A stretch of 39,160 nucleotides of DNA, from contig JAIPDC010000007.1 in assembly GCA_021737865.1 (NCBI GenBank), forward strand, positions 1 through 39,160. The letters are read 5' to 3'. This DNA is from Rhodoferax sp. (GTDB lineage Bacteria; Pseudomonadota; Gammaproteobacteria; Burkholderiales; Burkholderiaceae_C). Made by a program: the position numbers and the translations under genes. Each line of letters begins with the position of its first letter. Position 1 is the stretch's first letter. Shown piece after piece: positions 1 to 9,132 of this stretch. The notes under the pieces were generated by a model. That model saw nothing but the letters and a program-made list of their open reading frames with translations. It was not told where the DNA came from and did no database searches.

Positions 1-1598
1 GTAGCGAGAGCACACTTTTACGACTGACCCGCGAAGAGCTGATGCGCCACGAGGCCGCAGGCATCACCACCGCATCCTTCCCCAAGACCATACGCCTTGG
101 TGGCGTGGACTGCGCGGCCACCTATTTGCACGAGCCCGGCGACCCGCGCGACGGCCTGACCGTGACGGTACCGCTGTTTGTCCTGAACCAGGTGAACGAC
201 GAACGCTGCGAGTGGCTGGTGCCCGGCATGTTGAAAGACAAGGTGCAGGCCCTGCTCAAAACCCTGCACCAGCGCCCGCGCTCGCGACTGGTGCCACTGC
301 CCGACACTGCCAGCAAATTTGCCGAGGTGTTGAACGCACCCGAGCGCTTTGGCCACAGTGCGCTGATTGATGCCGTGTTGAAGCTGGTGCGCGAAGCCAC
401 TTCGCTGGACATCGCACGCGCCGACATCAAGGCCGACATGCTGACACCGCACTTCTTCATGAACTTACGTGTCGTGGACGAGCATGGCCGCCAGTTGGGC
501 CATGGCCGCAACCTGGGAGCGCTCAAGGCCGAGCTGGGCGCGCAGGCGCGCGGCGCATTTCAGGCGCTGGCGGGGATCAAGCTGGCGCAGGTGGGTGGGG
601 CCAGCGCTCCCATGCCAAATTTAGCATCAAATGTGGCTCTAGCCCCCGTGGAACTTGCGCAAGTAGCTATTAAAACAGGAGCAAAAAAGACCGCCTCTGC
701 TGCTCCCAAGCCGGGTATCACCGAACAGCGCCACACTGCCTGGACCTTTGGCGAACTGCCCGAACTGCTGGAAATTCGCAAGGGCGGACAAACGCTGATC
801 GGTTTTCCAGCGCTGATCGACCAGGGCGATGCCGTTACGATCGAGGTGTTTGACGAACCCGAGGTGGCCGCAACAAAGCACCGCGCCGGCCTGCGCCGCC
901 TGTTTGCACTGCAGATCAAGGATGCACTCAAGTATCTGGAGAAAAACATCCCCGACTTGCAGAAGATGGCTGTGGCGTATATGCAGGTCGGCAGGGCAGA
1001 AAATGGAACGGGTGGAGGCACGGTTGAAGAACTGCGCGACCAAATCATCGCCGTGGCGCTGGAGCGGGCTTTCTTGCTGGACCCGCTGCCGACAGACGAA
1101 TTTGCCTTCAAGCGCCGGGTGGAGGAGGGTCGTGGCCGCCTGACGCTGATCGCCAACGAAGTGGCGCGCCTGGCCAGCACGATTTTGCTGGAGTACGCCA
1201 TTGCGGCGCGTAAGATCAAGGACACTAAGAGCGCCCCCGACGCCGTGGCAGATTGTGCGCAGCAGATCAGCCGCTTGGTGCCCAAACGTTTCTTGCAGGC
1301 GGCCCCCTGGCCGCGGCTACAGCATCTGGCACGCTACCTCAAAGCCATCACCCTGCGATTGGAAAAGTACCGTGCGGACCCGGCCCGCGACTTCGCGCGC
1401 CTGAGCGAACTGCGTCCGTTGGAGCAACGCTACTGGCGTCTGGTGGCCGAGCGCAAGGGCGCTGTGGACGAGCGCATGCAGGAGTTTCGATGGTTGATGG
1501 AGGAGTTGCGGGTGAGCTTCTTTGCGCAGGAGTTGCGCACGCCGCAGCCGGTGAGCGTGAAACGGTTGGATAAAGCCTGGGTCCAGTTGAACGGATAA
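1..1598 (+). CDS. hrpA: ATP-dependent RNA helicase HrpA, C-terminal part (5' truncated by window)
   Basis: The frame is open from the first full codon at base 3, so the gene begins upstream of the window and about 531 residues are visible. Motifs such as LTREELM, FPKTIRLGG and VTVPLFVLNQV, then a long helical C-terminus ending LDKAWVQLNG, match the C-terminal DUF3418 region of HrpA-type DEAH-box helicases; the helicase core itself lies outside. HrpA proteins act on RNA, and the E. coli protein is linked to mRNA processing and stalled-ribosome rescue (family knowledge). A 48-bp interspersed repeat at 635-682 is read through in frame and adds visible residues 212-227. The gene ends with TAA and converges on ppsR across 35 bases that hold a fragment of another repeat. 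Identification is firm; the start cannot be seen. Confidence 0.9.
   Translation, partial: SESTLLRLTREELMRHEAAGITTASFPKTIRLGGVDCAATYLHEPGDPRDGLTVTVPLFVLNQVNDERCEWLVPGMLKDKVQALLKTLHQRPRSRLVPLPDTASKFAEVLNAPERFGHSALIDAVLKLVREATSLDIARADIKADMLTPHFFMNLRVVDEHGRQLGHGRNLGALKAELGAQARGAFQALAGIKLAQVGGASAPMPNLASNVALAPVELAQVAIKTGAKKTASAAPKPGITEQRHTAWTFGELPELLEIRKGGQTLIGFPALIDQGDAVTIEVFDEPEVAATKHRAGLRRLFALQIKDALKYLEKNIPDLQKMAVAYMQVGRAENGTGGGTVEELRDQIIAVALERAFLLDPLPTDEFAFKRRVEEGRGRLTLIANEVARLASTILLEYAIAARKIKDTKSAPDAVADCAQQISRLVPKRFLQAAPWPRLQHLARYLKAITLRLEKYRADPARDFARLSELRPLEQRYWRLVAERKGAVDERMQEFRWLMEELRVSFFAQELRTPQPVSVKRLDKAWVQLNG
635..682 (+). repeat. 48-bp interspersed repeat, copy 1 (inside hrpA)
   Basis: First of six gap-free 48-bp copies. 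It has GGCT at positions 1-4, AGCCCCCGT at 7-15, TGCGC at 22-26 and GCTA at 32-35, and ends GAGC where most copies have TAGC. In the hrpA frame it encodes ALAPVELAQVAIKTGA. The two other forward frames contain stops (TAA and TAG). The left flank ATCAAAT resembles that of the copy in rlmD. Confidence 0.8.
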
Positions 1599-1602
1599 CG
1601 GC

Positions 1603-1634
1603 CAGCGACCCGCGCAGCGGTGGAGCGTGGGGGC
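1603..1634 (+). repeat. Probable fragment of the thrC-type repeat at the hrpA/ppsR junction
   Basis: The stretch CAGCG..CGCGCAGCG, ending GAGCGTGGGGGCT, resembles the 3' half of the element inside thrC, which ends AAGCGTGGGGGC. Its last bases (CTA on the + strand at 1634-1636) form the TAG stop of ppsR. The similarity is short, so the assignment is tentative. Confidence 0.45.
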
Positions 1635-2455
1635 TAATATTCCAGCCGTTCCGGGTGGATTTCCTGCAGGATGGTGGTGGCGATTTCCTCGATCGACTTG
1701 GTCGTTGTGGAAAGCCAGCGTATGCCGGCTCGCCGCATCATGGCCTCTGCCTCGTTGATTTCCATTCGACAGTTTTCTATCGAGGCGTACTTGGAATGGG
1801 GCCGCCGCTCGTTGCGGATCTCACTCAGCCGTTCGGGCTGAATGGTCAGGCCGAAGATCTTGGCCTTGTGGTGCAGCAAAGCCGGGGGCAACTGTCGGCG
1901 CTCAAAGTCCTCTGGAATCAGCGGGTAGTTGGAGGCCTTTAGCCCGTACTGCATCGCTAGATAAAGCGAGGTGGGCGTTTTTCCACTGCGGCTCACCCCC
2001 ACCAGAATCACATCGGACTGCTCGAGGTCACGGTTGCTTTGACCGTCGTCATGGGCCAGGGAAAAGTTGATGGCTTCGATGCGGCTCTGGTATTCCTTGC
2101 TCTTGCTGGCATCGCTGAAGCGGCCGATGCGGTGGTTGGACTTGAGTTTGAGTTCCTGCTCAAGCGGGTGCACAAACATGCCAAACATATCGAGCAGCAT
2201 GCCCTGGCAGTCGTCCTGAATGACCTTGAGCACATCCATGTTGACCAGCGTGGTGAAAACGATGGGCCGATGGCCGTCAACCAGCGCCGAGTGGTTGATT
2301 TGACGCACCGCCTGGTGCGCTTTGTCCACCGTGTCGCAAAAAGGCAGACGCACATGGCGCGCCTTGGCTTCAAATTGGGCCAGGATGGCGTTGCCAAAGG
2401 TTTCGGCGGTGATGCCTGTTCCATCGGATACAAAAAATACGGTACGGTTTGTCAT
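1634..2455 (-). CDS. ppsR: PEP synthase regulatory protein (bifunctional kinase/pyrophosphorylase)
   Basis: The 273-residue product is full length for the DUF299/PpsR family. It starts [19 protein letters not shown] and has the family P-loop GVSRSGKT at residues 153-160, used for ADP/Pi-dependent chemistry. Family members inactivate PEP synthase by ADP-dependent phosphorylation of a threonine beside the catalytic histidine, and reverse this by phosphorolysis with Pi. The target gene ppsA lies immediately divergent, which supports the assignment: the modifier and its substrate share one 229-bp control region. The TAG stop lies at the edge of a repeat fragment shared with the hrpA end. The start ATG at 2455 fits the conserved N-terminus. 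Confidence 0.95.
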   Translation of the reverse strand: MTNRTVFFVSDGTGITAETFGNAILAQFEAKARHVRLPFCDTVDKAHQAVRQINHSALVDGHRPIVFTTLVNMDVLKVIQDDCQGMLLDMFGMFVHPLEQELKLKSNHRIGRFSDASKSKEYQSRIEAINFSLAHDDGQSNRDLEQSDVILVGVSRSGKTPTSLYLAMQYGLKASNYPLIPEDFERRQLPPALLHHKAKIFGLTIQPERLSEIRNERRPHSKYASIENCRMEINEAEAMMRRAGIRWLSTTTKSIEEIATTILQEIHPERLEY

Positions 2456-2628
2456 GGTGTTGGATGGCCCGGTTGTCAGTTTTCTGCAAGCGCAGAGTGA
2501 TCACTGTTGCCACAGATTTGGGTGTGCGGCCCCTACAATCGCGCTAATTGATGCATTTTCTCATTCCCCGCAGTCCCCCAATAGCAACAATATCGGGCTG
2601 AAGAGGAATGATCGCTGCTGGCTTGGCG

Positions 2629-2640
2629 CGGCACGTGCCG
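2629..2640. promoter_or_regulatory. 12-bp perfect palindrome in the ppsR-ppsA divergent region
   Basis: CGGCACGTGCCG is an exact palindrome about 45 bases upstream of the ppsA start and within the only DNA shared by both divergent genes. It could be an operator for a dimeric regulator. No binding protein can be named from sequence, and a GC-rich 12-mer could be palindromic by chance. A possible -10 element, TACAAT at 2534-2539, lies further upstream. Confidence 0.35.
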
Positions 2641-2684
2641 GTGCAGGGCGCAGCGAAACGGTTTTTAACTTCCGGAGCTTAGCC

Positions 2685-5078
2685 ATGTCAACATTATTTA
2701 GCCAGACCGATCTGGTCGTACCTTTTGAGAGTCTGCGCATGACCGACGTCGAGTCGGTCGGCGGCAAGAATGCCAGCCTGGGCGAGATGATTTCTCATCT
2801 GCCGTCAGGGGTCAAAGTACCGACCGGATTTGCCACCACGGCCCATGCCTTTCGTGAGTTTCTGAAATTCGACGGCTTGACCGACAAGATCAATGCCAGA
2901 CTGCAGAAGCTCGATACAGAAGATGTTCGCGCGCTGGCCGAGGCAGGGGCTGAAATTCGTGCGCTTGTCGAAGAGCAGCCTTTTCCTCCGGCGCTGGAGC
3001 AGGGCATTCGCGATGCGTTCAAAGTCCTGAGTGCGGACAATGCAGACGCGACTTTTGCCGTTCGTTCATCTGCCACGGCGGAGGATTTGCCGGACGCGTC
3101 TTTTGCCGGTCAGCAGGAAACGTTTCTCAATGTGCATGGCATAGAGGACATCCTGCACAAAATTCGGGAAGTGTTTGCTTCGCTCTACAACGACCGGGCC
3201 ATCAGTTATCGTGTGCACAAGGGTTTTGCACACGAGCATGTGGCTTTGAGCGCCGGCATCCAGCGCATGGTGCGCTCGGATATCGGTGCGTCCGGTGTGA
3301 TGTTCACGATCGACACCGAGTCCGGTTTCTCGGACGTGGTTTTTATTACGTCAAGCTATGGCCTTGGCGAAACCGTGGTGCAGGGCGCCGTCAATCCGGA
3401 CGAGTTCTATGTTCACAAGCCGATGCTCAGGGCAGGCAACCGCGCCGTGATCCGGCGCAGCCTGGGCTCCAAGCTGATCCAGATGCAGTTCACCACCGCC
3501 GAGGAGAAGGCGCCTGGCGGAAAACTGGTCAAGACCATCGATGTGCCCACTGAATTACGCAACCGCTATTCCCTGACCGATGCTGACGTGGAGCAATTGG
3601 CGCGTTATGCGCTGGTGATTGAGGAGCATTACGGCAGGCCCATGGACATCGAGTGGGGCAAGGATGGAATCGACGGTGAGCTTTACATTCTCCAAGCCCG
3701 TCCCGAAACCGTGAAAAGTCAGGCCGTGAACCAGGCGGAATACCGTTACAAGCTCAAGGGTTCTGGCACCGTACTGGTTGAAGGGCGCGCCATCGGTCAG
3801 AAAATTGGAACGGGCCCGGTGCGCATCGTGCACAACACCGCAGAGATGGACAAGGTTCAGGCTGGCGACGTCCTGGTAACGGACATGACCGATCCCAACT
3901 GGGAGCCGGTGATGAAGCGTGCCGCGGCCATCGTGACCAATCGGGGCGGGCGCACCTGCCACGCGGCCATCATCGCGCGTGAACTGGGTATTCCCGCTGT
4001 CGTCGGATGTGGCCACGCCACCGAGGCCTTGAAAGATGGCATGTTGGTCACGGTCAGTTGCGCGCAGGGTGACACAGGGTTTATTTATGACGGATTACTG
4101 GAAACCGAAGTGTCCGAAGTTCAGCGCGGCACCATGCCCGAGAGCCCGGTCAAGATCATGATGAATGTGGGCAATCCGCAGCTGGCCTTTGACTTTTGCC
4201 AATTGCCAAACGAAGGCGTTGGCCTGGCGCGCCTGGAGTTCATCATCAACAACAACATCGGTGTGCACCCCAAGGCGATTCTTGACTACCCGAATGTGGA
4301 TGCAGACCTGAAGAAGGCGGTCGAGTCGGTGGCGCGCGGCCATGCTTCACCCCGGGCGTTCTATGTCGACCGGGTAGCCGAAGGCGTTGCCACCATTGCT
4401 GCAGCCTTTTGGCCTAAGCCGGTCATTGTTCGGCTGTCCGACTTCAAGAGCAATGAGTACCGCAAGCTTATCGGCGGCAGCCGTTACGAGCCGGAAGAAG
4501 AAAACCCCATGCTGGGTTTCCGTGGGGCTGCTCGGTATGTGAGCGCAGAATTCGGTGAAGCGTTTGCGATGGAATGCGAGGCCCTGAAGCGGGTCCGCAA
4601 CGACATGGGATTGAATAATGTACAGGTCATGGTGCCATTTGTCCGGACTCTGGGTCAGGCTAAAAAGGTGACCGAATTGTTGGCTCGCCATGGTTTGAAG
4701 CGCGGTGAAAATGCGTTGAAGCTGGTGATGATGTGTGAGATACCGAGCAATGCCATATTGGCCGATCAGTTCCTCGAGCACTTCGATGGCTTCTCGATCG
4801 GGTCCAATGACCTGACTCAACTCACCTTGGGCCTTGACCGTGACTCGGGTCTGGAACTGCTGGCGGCTGATTTTGACGAGCGCGACCCTGCCGTCAAGGC
4901 TTTAATCAGTCTGGCGATTGCCGCATGCAAGCGCCAGGGCAAATACATCGGCATATGCGGGCAGGGACCCAGCGACCATCCGGACTTCGCCCAGTGGCTC
5001 GTAGGCGAGGGCATTTCTTCCATTTCGCTTAACCCGGACTCGGTTATTTCTACCTGGCAGAAGCTCGCCGCACAATGA
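2685..5078 (+). CDS. ppsA: Phosphoenolpyruvate synthase
   Basis: The 797-residue enzyme converts pyruvate, ATP and water to PEP, AMP and Pi, the entry step to gluconeogenesis. The N-terminal ATP-binding domain begins [11 protein letters not shown]. The swivelling phosphohistidine domain has GGRTCHAAI, with catalytic His426 and Thr424, the residue PpsR-type regulators phosphorylate. The C-terminal PEP-binding barrel has [23 protein letters not shown] and ICGQGPS. The reading frame is open upstream to 2322, but that part overlaps ppsR and has no family similarity. ATG 2685 ([14 protein letters not shown]) follows a CCGGAG ribosome site and gives the usual length. The stop overlaps the next start (ATGA), implying co-translation with the symporter. 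Confidence 0.96.
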   Translation: MSTLFSQTDLVVPFESLRMTDVESVGGKNASLGEMISHLPSGVKVPTGFATTAHAFREFLKFDGLTDKINARLQKLDTEDVRALAEAGAEIRALVEEQPFPPALEQGIRDAFKVLSADNADATFAVRSSATAEDLPDASFAGQQETFLNVHGIEDILHKIREVFASLYNDRAISYRVHKGFAHEHVALSAGIQRMVRSDIGASGVMFTIDTESGFSDVVFITSSYGLGETVVQGAVNPDEFYVHKPMLRAGNRAVIRRSLGSKLIQMQFTTAEEKAPGGKLVKTIDVPTELRNRYSLTDADVEQLARYALVIEEHYGRPMDIEWGKDGIDGELYILQARPETVKSQAVNQAEYRYKLKGSGTVLVEGRAIGQKIGTGPVRIVHNTAEMDKVQAGDVLVTDMTDPNWEPVMKRAAAIVTNRGGRTCHAAIIARELGIPAVVGCGHATEALKDGMLVTVSCAQGDTGFIYDGLLETEVSEVQRGTMPESPVKIMMNVGNPQLAFDFCQLPNEGVGLARLEFIINNNIGVHPKAILDYPNVDADLKKAVESVARGHASPRAFYVDRVAEGVATIAAAFWPKPVIVRLSDFKSNEYRKLIGGSRYEPEEENPMLGFRGAARYVSAEFGEAFAMECEALKRVRNDMGLNNVQVMVPFVRTLGQAKKVTELLARHGLKRGENALKLVMMCEIPSNAILADQFLEHFDGFSIGSNDLTQLTLGLDRDSGLELLAADFDERDPAVKALISLAIAACKRQGKYIGICGQGPSDHPDFAQWLVGEGISSISLNPDSVISTWQKLAAQ

Positions 5079-7369
5079 CGCAGTCAGCGACCAAACGCCG
5101 GTGGAGCCTGCATGCAGGTTTGCTGGCGCTTTGGTTTGCGGCGTCCTTTGGGTTGGTTTTTTTTGCCAATGACCTCCAGATGGTGGTGGCCAACTGGCCG
5201 GTAGGGTTTTGGTTTGCGGCACAGGGCTCGGTACTGGTCTTTATTGTTATTGTTGCAATCTTTGCCTGGGTCGCCAATGGTCGCGAGCCCCCACAGGCAG
5301 GCTTTGATTCGGTCACCTATGCCGTCTATGCGCGTACCCTGCATCGCCGCTTTGCCTGGTATGTGGTTTGCCTGCTTTTCTTCCTGCTGGCATTGGCGTT
5401 CGCCGAGCGCATGGGCATGTCGAAAGTCTGGGTCGCAGGCACGTTTCTCTCGGCAACCCTGGTTCTGTATGCGGTGATTGGGGTGTACGGGCGAACGGCG
5501 GAGGCATCTGAATATTACGTGGCCGGGCGGCGTGTTCCTGCGGTCTACAACGGAATGGCCACGGCCGCCGATTGGATGAGTGCCGCATCGTTTATCAGTT
5601 TGGCCGGGGGCTTGTATTTGCAGGGCTTTTCCGGCGTCACCGGTGAGGCTGGCGGTCTGGCCTATGTTCTGGGGTGGACCGGGGGGTTTTGCCTCGTTGC
5701 GCTTTTTGTAGCACCGTATTTGCGGCGAATGAATCTATACACCGTTCCGGACTATTTTGCGGTTCGCTTTGGTGGGCGTTGGCCTCGCATCATCGCAGCC
5801 CTGGCGGCGGTTTTGTGCTCCTTCACCTATGTGGTTGCCCAGATTTATGGTGTGGGACTGATCACCTCCCGTTTGACTGGTGTGCATTTTGAAATCGGCA
5901 TTTTGCTTGGGCTGGGTGGTGTGCTGGTGTGTTCATTTTTAGGCGGCATGAGGGCGGTGACTTGGACCCAGGTGACGCAGTATGTGGTCATTATTCTGGC
6001 GTTTTTAATCCCGGTTTCGTGGTTGTCGTACAAGCAGATGGGAAATCCGCTGGCGCCACTGGCCTACGGTCAGCAACTGCAGAAGATTGCCGCCATGGAA
6101 CTGGAGTTGCGCGATTCCCCAGTTGAAAAGCAGGTGATCGCGGAGTATGCCAAACGCGCACGCGCCTATGAGAGCAAGCTCAAGGATGTCGATGGCGCGC
6201 TGCAGGCAGAGCGTCAGGAATTGCGCCGCAAATTGCGCGCATTGGGTGATTTGAGGGCCGATGACGAGCGCGCAGTGGCATTGCGCCGGGATCTGGTCGC
6301 GGTACCCAAGGATGCCAACGCTGCCCGTGAGTTGTGGACTCGAGCAATGGCGGAAAACTGGGCGCGCGCCAAGCCGCTGGGCGGCATGCCGATGCATTCA
6401 AACCCGTTTTCAGGTGACCCAGTCGGTTCGGCTGACCAGAAGCAGGAGTTTGAGACCTCCCGAATGAATTTTCTTGCCTTGATGTTTTGCTTGATGGTCG
6501 GCACAGCCGGTTTGCCACATTTGTTGACGCGTTTCTACACAACCCCGACGGTTGCCGAGGCGCGCAGTTCGGTGGCCTGGTCCTTGTTTTTCATCGCATT
6601 GCTCTACCTCTCCGCCCCCGCGTTGGCTGTTCTTGTGAAGTATGAGGTCATGGCCCATTTGGTTGGCCAGCCATTTGATAGTTTGCCTGCGTGGGTCGGG
6701 CAGTGGGCCCGCGATCCCAGTCTGCTGGTGGTGTCTGATGTGAACGGCGATCACATACTGCAATTTGCCGAATTGAAAATTGGCGCCGATCTGGTCATGC
6801 TGGCAACCCCTGAAATCGGCGGGCTACCCTATGTCGTCTCTGTTTTGGTTGCCGCCGGAGGGTTGGCGGCGGCTCTCAGCACCGCGGATGGGCTGCTCCT
6901 GACGATCGGCAATGCCTTGGCCCACGACGTCTACTTTGAGGGCGAGAGCGACAAGGCTCAGGCCATGCGCCGGGTGATGTGGTCGAAGTTCGCTTTGTTG
7001 GTGGTCGCACTGATCGCGGCGTACGCTGCGGCGCAGCGGCCGGCCGGCATTTTGTATTTGGTGTCGGCCTCGTTTTCGCTGGCTGGCGCTGCCTTTGTGC
7101 CAGCCATGGTTCTGGGCATATTCTGGCAGGGTGCCACGCGCGCCGGCGCAGTCAGTGGCATGCTGGCTGGCTTGAGCGTCACCATCTACTACATGGCGAT
7201 TAATTTTCCGGCAGTGCGGTCAGCACTTGGATTGGCCGGGGACGGTCTTTGGTGGGGCATACAGCCGGTGTCCGCGGGTGTTTTTGGCGTGACAGCAGGT
7301 CTGGTTACGACCGTGCTGGTCAGTCTGGGTTCGCGACCTCAGCCGACAGGCTTCACCGAGGTTGCATGA
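5075..7369 (+). CDS. Sodium/solute symporter (SSS family, VC_2705-like) with fused DUF4212-type N-terminus
   Basis: The 764-residue inner-membrane protein has many hydrophobic segments. Residues about 5-75 ([31 protein letters not shown]) resemble the separate small subunit DUF4212. The remainder is a sodium:solute symporter with [32 protein letters not shown] and [14 protein letters not shown]. Related proteins carry acetate or other short organic acids with Na+; the substrate here is inferred. Residues about 325-460 form a charged hydrophilic insert, partly coiled-coil-like ([14 protein letters not shown]). Residues 555-566 ([12 protein letters not shown]) fit an EF-hand calcium loop. The ATGA overlap with ppsA suggests that uptake and PEP synthesis are expressed together. 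Confidence 0.85.
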   Translation: MTQSATKRRWSLHAGLLALWFAASFGLVFFANDLQMVVANWPVGFWFAAQGSVLVFIVIVAIFAWVANGREPPQAGFDSVTYAVYARTLHRRFAWYVVCLLFFLLALAFAERMGMSKVWVAGTFLSATLVLYAVIGVYGRTAEASEYYVAGRRVPAVYNGMATAADWMSAASFISLAGGLYLQGFSGVTGEAGGLAYVLGWTGGFCLVALFVAPYLRRMNLYTVPDYFAVRFGGRWPRIIAALAAVLCSFTYVVAQIYGVGLITSRLTGVHFEIGILLGLGGVLVCSFLGGMRAVTWTQVTQYVVIILAFLIPVSWLSYKQMGNPLAPLAYGQQLQKIAAMELELRDSPVEKQVIAEYAKRARAYESKLKDVDGALQAERQELRRKLRALGDLRADDERAVALRRDLVAVPKDANAARELWTRAMAENWARAKPLGGMPMHSNPFSGDPVGSADQKQEFETSRMNFLALMFCLMVGTAGLPHLLTRFYTTPTVAEARSSVAWSLFFIALLYLSAPALAVLVKYEVMAHLVGQPFDSLPAWVGQWARDPSLLVVSDVNGDHILQFAELKIGADLVMLATPEIGGLPYVVSVLVAAGGLAAALSTADGLLLTIGNALAHDVYFEGESDKAQAMRRVMWSKFALLVVALIAAYAAAQRPAGILYLVSASFSLAGAAFVPAMVLGIFWQGATRAGAVSGMLAGLSVTIYYMAINFPAVRSALGLAGDGLWWGIQPVSAGVFGVTAGLVTTVLVSLGSRPQPTGFTEVA

Positions 7370-7391
7370 CGTCTCCAATCTAGGCTAGAAT
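7362..7391 (+). promoter_or_regulatory. Candidate sigma-70 promoter for rpsF-priB-rpsR-rplI
   Basis: TTGCAT (7362-7367) and TAGAAT (7386-7391) are separated by 18 bp and lie about 85 bases before rpsF. The -35 box overlaps the symporter stop. A start near 7398 would put the hairpin at 7407-7436 at the head of the mRNA. Inferred from motif and position only. Confidence 0.45.
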
Positions 7392-7406
7392 CGAGGGCTT
7401 CGCCTT

Positions 7407-7440
7407 GCCGCACCTCAATTAGACGCTGAGGGCGGCTTTT
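7407..7440 (+). terminator. Hairpin plus T-run in the rpsF leader: terminator or attenuator
   Basis: GCCGC (7407-7411), one bulged A, CCTCA (7413-7417), a nine-base loop, TGAGG (7427-7431) and GCGGC (7432-7436) form a ten-pair stem followed by TTTTCTT. It could end the ppsA-symporter transcript. It also lies between the candidate promoter and rpsF, so it could act as a leader attenuator. Known rpsF leaders bind the S6:S18 complex, but I cannot match that consensus here. Confidence 0.6.
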
Positions 7441-7475
7441 CTTACCCCCTGAGGGGATATCCAAAAGGAGTATCA

Positions 7476-7841
7476 ATGCGTCACTACGAAATCATTCTCA
7501 TGATCCATCCGGATCAGAGCGAACAAGTTCCAGCCATGCTGGAGCGCTACAAAGGCATGATCACTGCCGGCGGTGGAAAAATCCATCGCGTGGAAGATTG
7601 GGGTCGTCGCCAGTTGGTCTACATGATCAACAAACTTGCCAAGGCCCACTACCTGTGTGTCAACATTGAGGCAGACCAAGCCGTCATGTCGGAACTCGAA
7701 CATGCGTTCAAGTTCAACGATGCCGTGCTCCGTCACCTGACCGTGTCGAAGAAGAAGGCTGATACAGGCCCTTCTTCCATGATGAAGACCGTTGAGCGCG
7801 AAGAGACGCGCAAGACCCAACAGGCTGAATACAACGCTTAA
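7476..7841 (+). CDS. rpsF: 30S ribosomal protein S6
   Basis: The 121-residue product starts [19 protein letters not shown], has the S6 core motifs [20 protein letters not shown] and [10 protein letters not shown], and ends in a charged tail. S6 binds 16S rRNA in the small-subunit platform as a pair with S18, encoded two genes downstream. AAAGGAG lies just before the ATG. It is the first gene of the conserved betaproteobacterial order rpsF-priB-rpsR-rplI. Confidence 0.97.
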   Translation: MRHYEIILMIHPDQSEQVPAMLERYKGMITAGGGKIHRVEDWGRRQLVYMINKLAKAHYLCVNIEADQAVMSELEHAFKFNDAVLRHLTVSKKKADTGPSSMMKTVEREETRKTQQAEYNA

Positions 7842-7862
7842 CGACTACTTTGTTGACGGAGA

Positions 7863-8156
7863 GTGCCTGCCAATTCACTTGTTTTGAGCGCATGCATTGC
7901 AGAGTTAGAAGCACTGCGATACACGCCTGCTGGAATTCCCGCTTTGAATTTACGACTCGAGCACGAGTCGGAAACACAGGAAGCGGGGCAAGTCAGGCAA
8001 ATCAAGGTGGCAGTGAAGGCGGTGGCTTTTGGTTCATTGGCTGAGCGGCTCGTAAAGCAGGCTATTGGCAGTGTTTGGAAGTTTCACGGTTTTTTAGGCA
8101 ATACCCGTCACGGTAAAAGTATCGTTTTGCATATTCAAGAATTTTCGCAAGATTAG
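7863..8156 (+). CDS. priB: Primosomal replication protein N (PriB)
   Basis: The 97-residue single-strand-DNA-binding OB-fold protein participates in PriA-dependent replication restart. It begins at GTG 7863 after a GGAG site. The first residues, MPANSLVLSACIAELEALRY, followed by TPAGIPALNLRLEHES and FHGFLGNTRHGKSIVLHI, match the PriB family at full length. It sits between rpsF and rpsR as in other Burkholderiales, 21 bases after rpsF. An ATG-initiated frame at 7850 on the same strand is a shadow in another phase. Confidence 0.92.
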   Translation: MPANSLVLSACIAELEALRYTPAGIPALNLRLEHESETQEAGQVRQIKVAVKAVAFGSLAERLVKQAIGSVWKFHGFLGNTRHGKSIVLHIQEFSQD

Positions 8157-8174
8157 TTTTTTTAGGAGGCCCAT

Positions 8175-8456
8175 ATGGCCACGTTCAAAAAATTCAATAA
8201 AGACAAGCGCCCCAAGCGCCCCGCACAGAATCTGCTGTTCAAGCGCAAGCGTTTTTGCCGCTTCACAGTGACCGGCGTCGAAGAAATTGACTACAAGGAC
8301 ATCGACACGTTGCGTGATTTCATTGCTGAAAACGGCAAGATCATTCCTGCACGATTGACCGGAACCCGCGCAATTTTCCAGCGCCAGCTCAACACTGCTA
8401 TCAAGCGTGCGCGTTTCCTCGCCATGCTGCCGTATAGCGACCAGCACAAGATCTAA
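8175..8456 (+). CDS. rpsR: 30S ribosomal protein S18
   Basis: The 93-residue product has the S18 signature around [39 protein letters not shown] and the tail [14 protein letters not shown]. It partners S6 on the small subunit. A strong TAGGAGG ribosome site precedes the ATG. It is 18 bases after priB and 11 before rplI, so co-transcription is very likely. Confidence 0.97.
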   Translation: MATFKKFNKDKRPKRPAQNLLFKRKRFCRFTVTGVEEIDYKDIDTLRDFIAENGKIIPARLTGTRAIFQRQLNTAIKRARFLAMLPYSDQHKI

Positions 8457-8467
8457 GGAGTACGACC

Positions 8468-8920
8468 ATGCAAATTATTCTGCTCGACAAGGTCGTGAAC
8501 CTGGGTAACCTGGGCGATATCGTCAAAGTTAAAGATGGCTATGCTCGCAATTTCTTGATTCCTTCTGGCCGTGCACGTCGCGCCACAGAAGCCGCCAAGG
8601 CTTTGTTTGAAACCAAACGCGCTGAGCTGGAGAAATCCGCCGCTGCCAAGCTTGCCGAATGCCAGGCGCTGGGTGAAAAGCTTGCTGGTACGACCATCAA
8701 ACTGACCCAAAAGGCCGGTGTGGACGGCCGTTTGTTTGGTTCAGTGACCAATGCGGACATCGCCGAAGAACTGGTCAAGAATGGCTACAAAGTGGTCAAA
8801 TCCCAGATTCGCATGCCCAATGGCCCGATCAAGACCGTGAGCGAGACATCGGTGGCAGTTGCTCTGCATACCGATGTGGTGGTCGATATCAACGTGTCTG
8901 TGTACGGTGAAACTGCCTAA
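8468..8920 (+). CDS. rplI: 50S ribosomal protein L9
   Basis: The 150-residue product has the L9 N-terminal 23S-binding domain ([29 protein letters not shown]), a connecting helix rich in Ala/Lys/Glu and a C-terminal domain with [17 protein letters not shown]. It is preceded by AAGGAG and is the last gene of the ribosomal cluster, followed by a clear intrinsic terminator at 8976. Confidence 0.97.
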   Translation: MQIILLDKVVNLGNLGDIVKVKDGYARNFLIPSGRARRATEAAKALFETKRAELEKSAAAKLAECQALGEKLAGTTIKLTQKAGVDGRLFGSVTNADIAEELVKNGYKVVKSQIRMPNGPIKTVSETSVAVALHTDVVVDINVSVYGETA

Positions 8921-8975
8921 AGCAAGTGCTTTTTCCAGGACCTGATGGCAGGTTTCTGGTTGTAGATGAATAACG

Positions 8976-9004
8976 GCCGCCAGGGTTGCCCCTCGCGGCT
9001 TTTT
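8976..9004 (+). terminator. Intrinsic terminator after rplI
   Basis: GCCGC (8976-8980) pairs with GCGGC (8995-8999), and AGGG (8982-8985) with CCCT (8990-8993), leaving a TTGC loop and one C-C mismatch. TTTTT follows directly. It separates the ribosomal cluster from dnaB. Confidence 0.85.
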
Positions 9005-9132
9005 CATTTTGAGATCCAGTTATTCATTGATTTCCACAGTTTGTACACACGATTTTCCTGACTTGTGCCCAGCTATTCACTCGACACAAACGGGGTAGCC
9101 GCGTAGCATCCAACAATCAACCCGAGCACACC

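Noticed and set aside
2322-2684. N-terminal extension of ppsA by 121 codons
   Set aside because: The extra part overlaps ppsR, has no similarity to PEP synthase, and an ATG with a ribosome site at 2685 gives the normal N-terminus.
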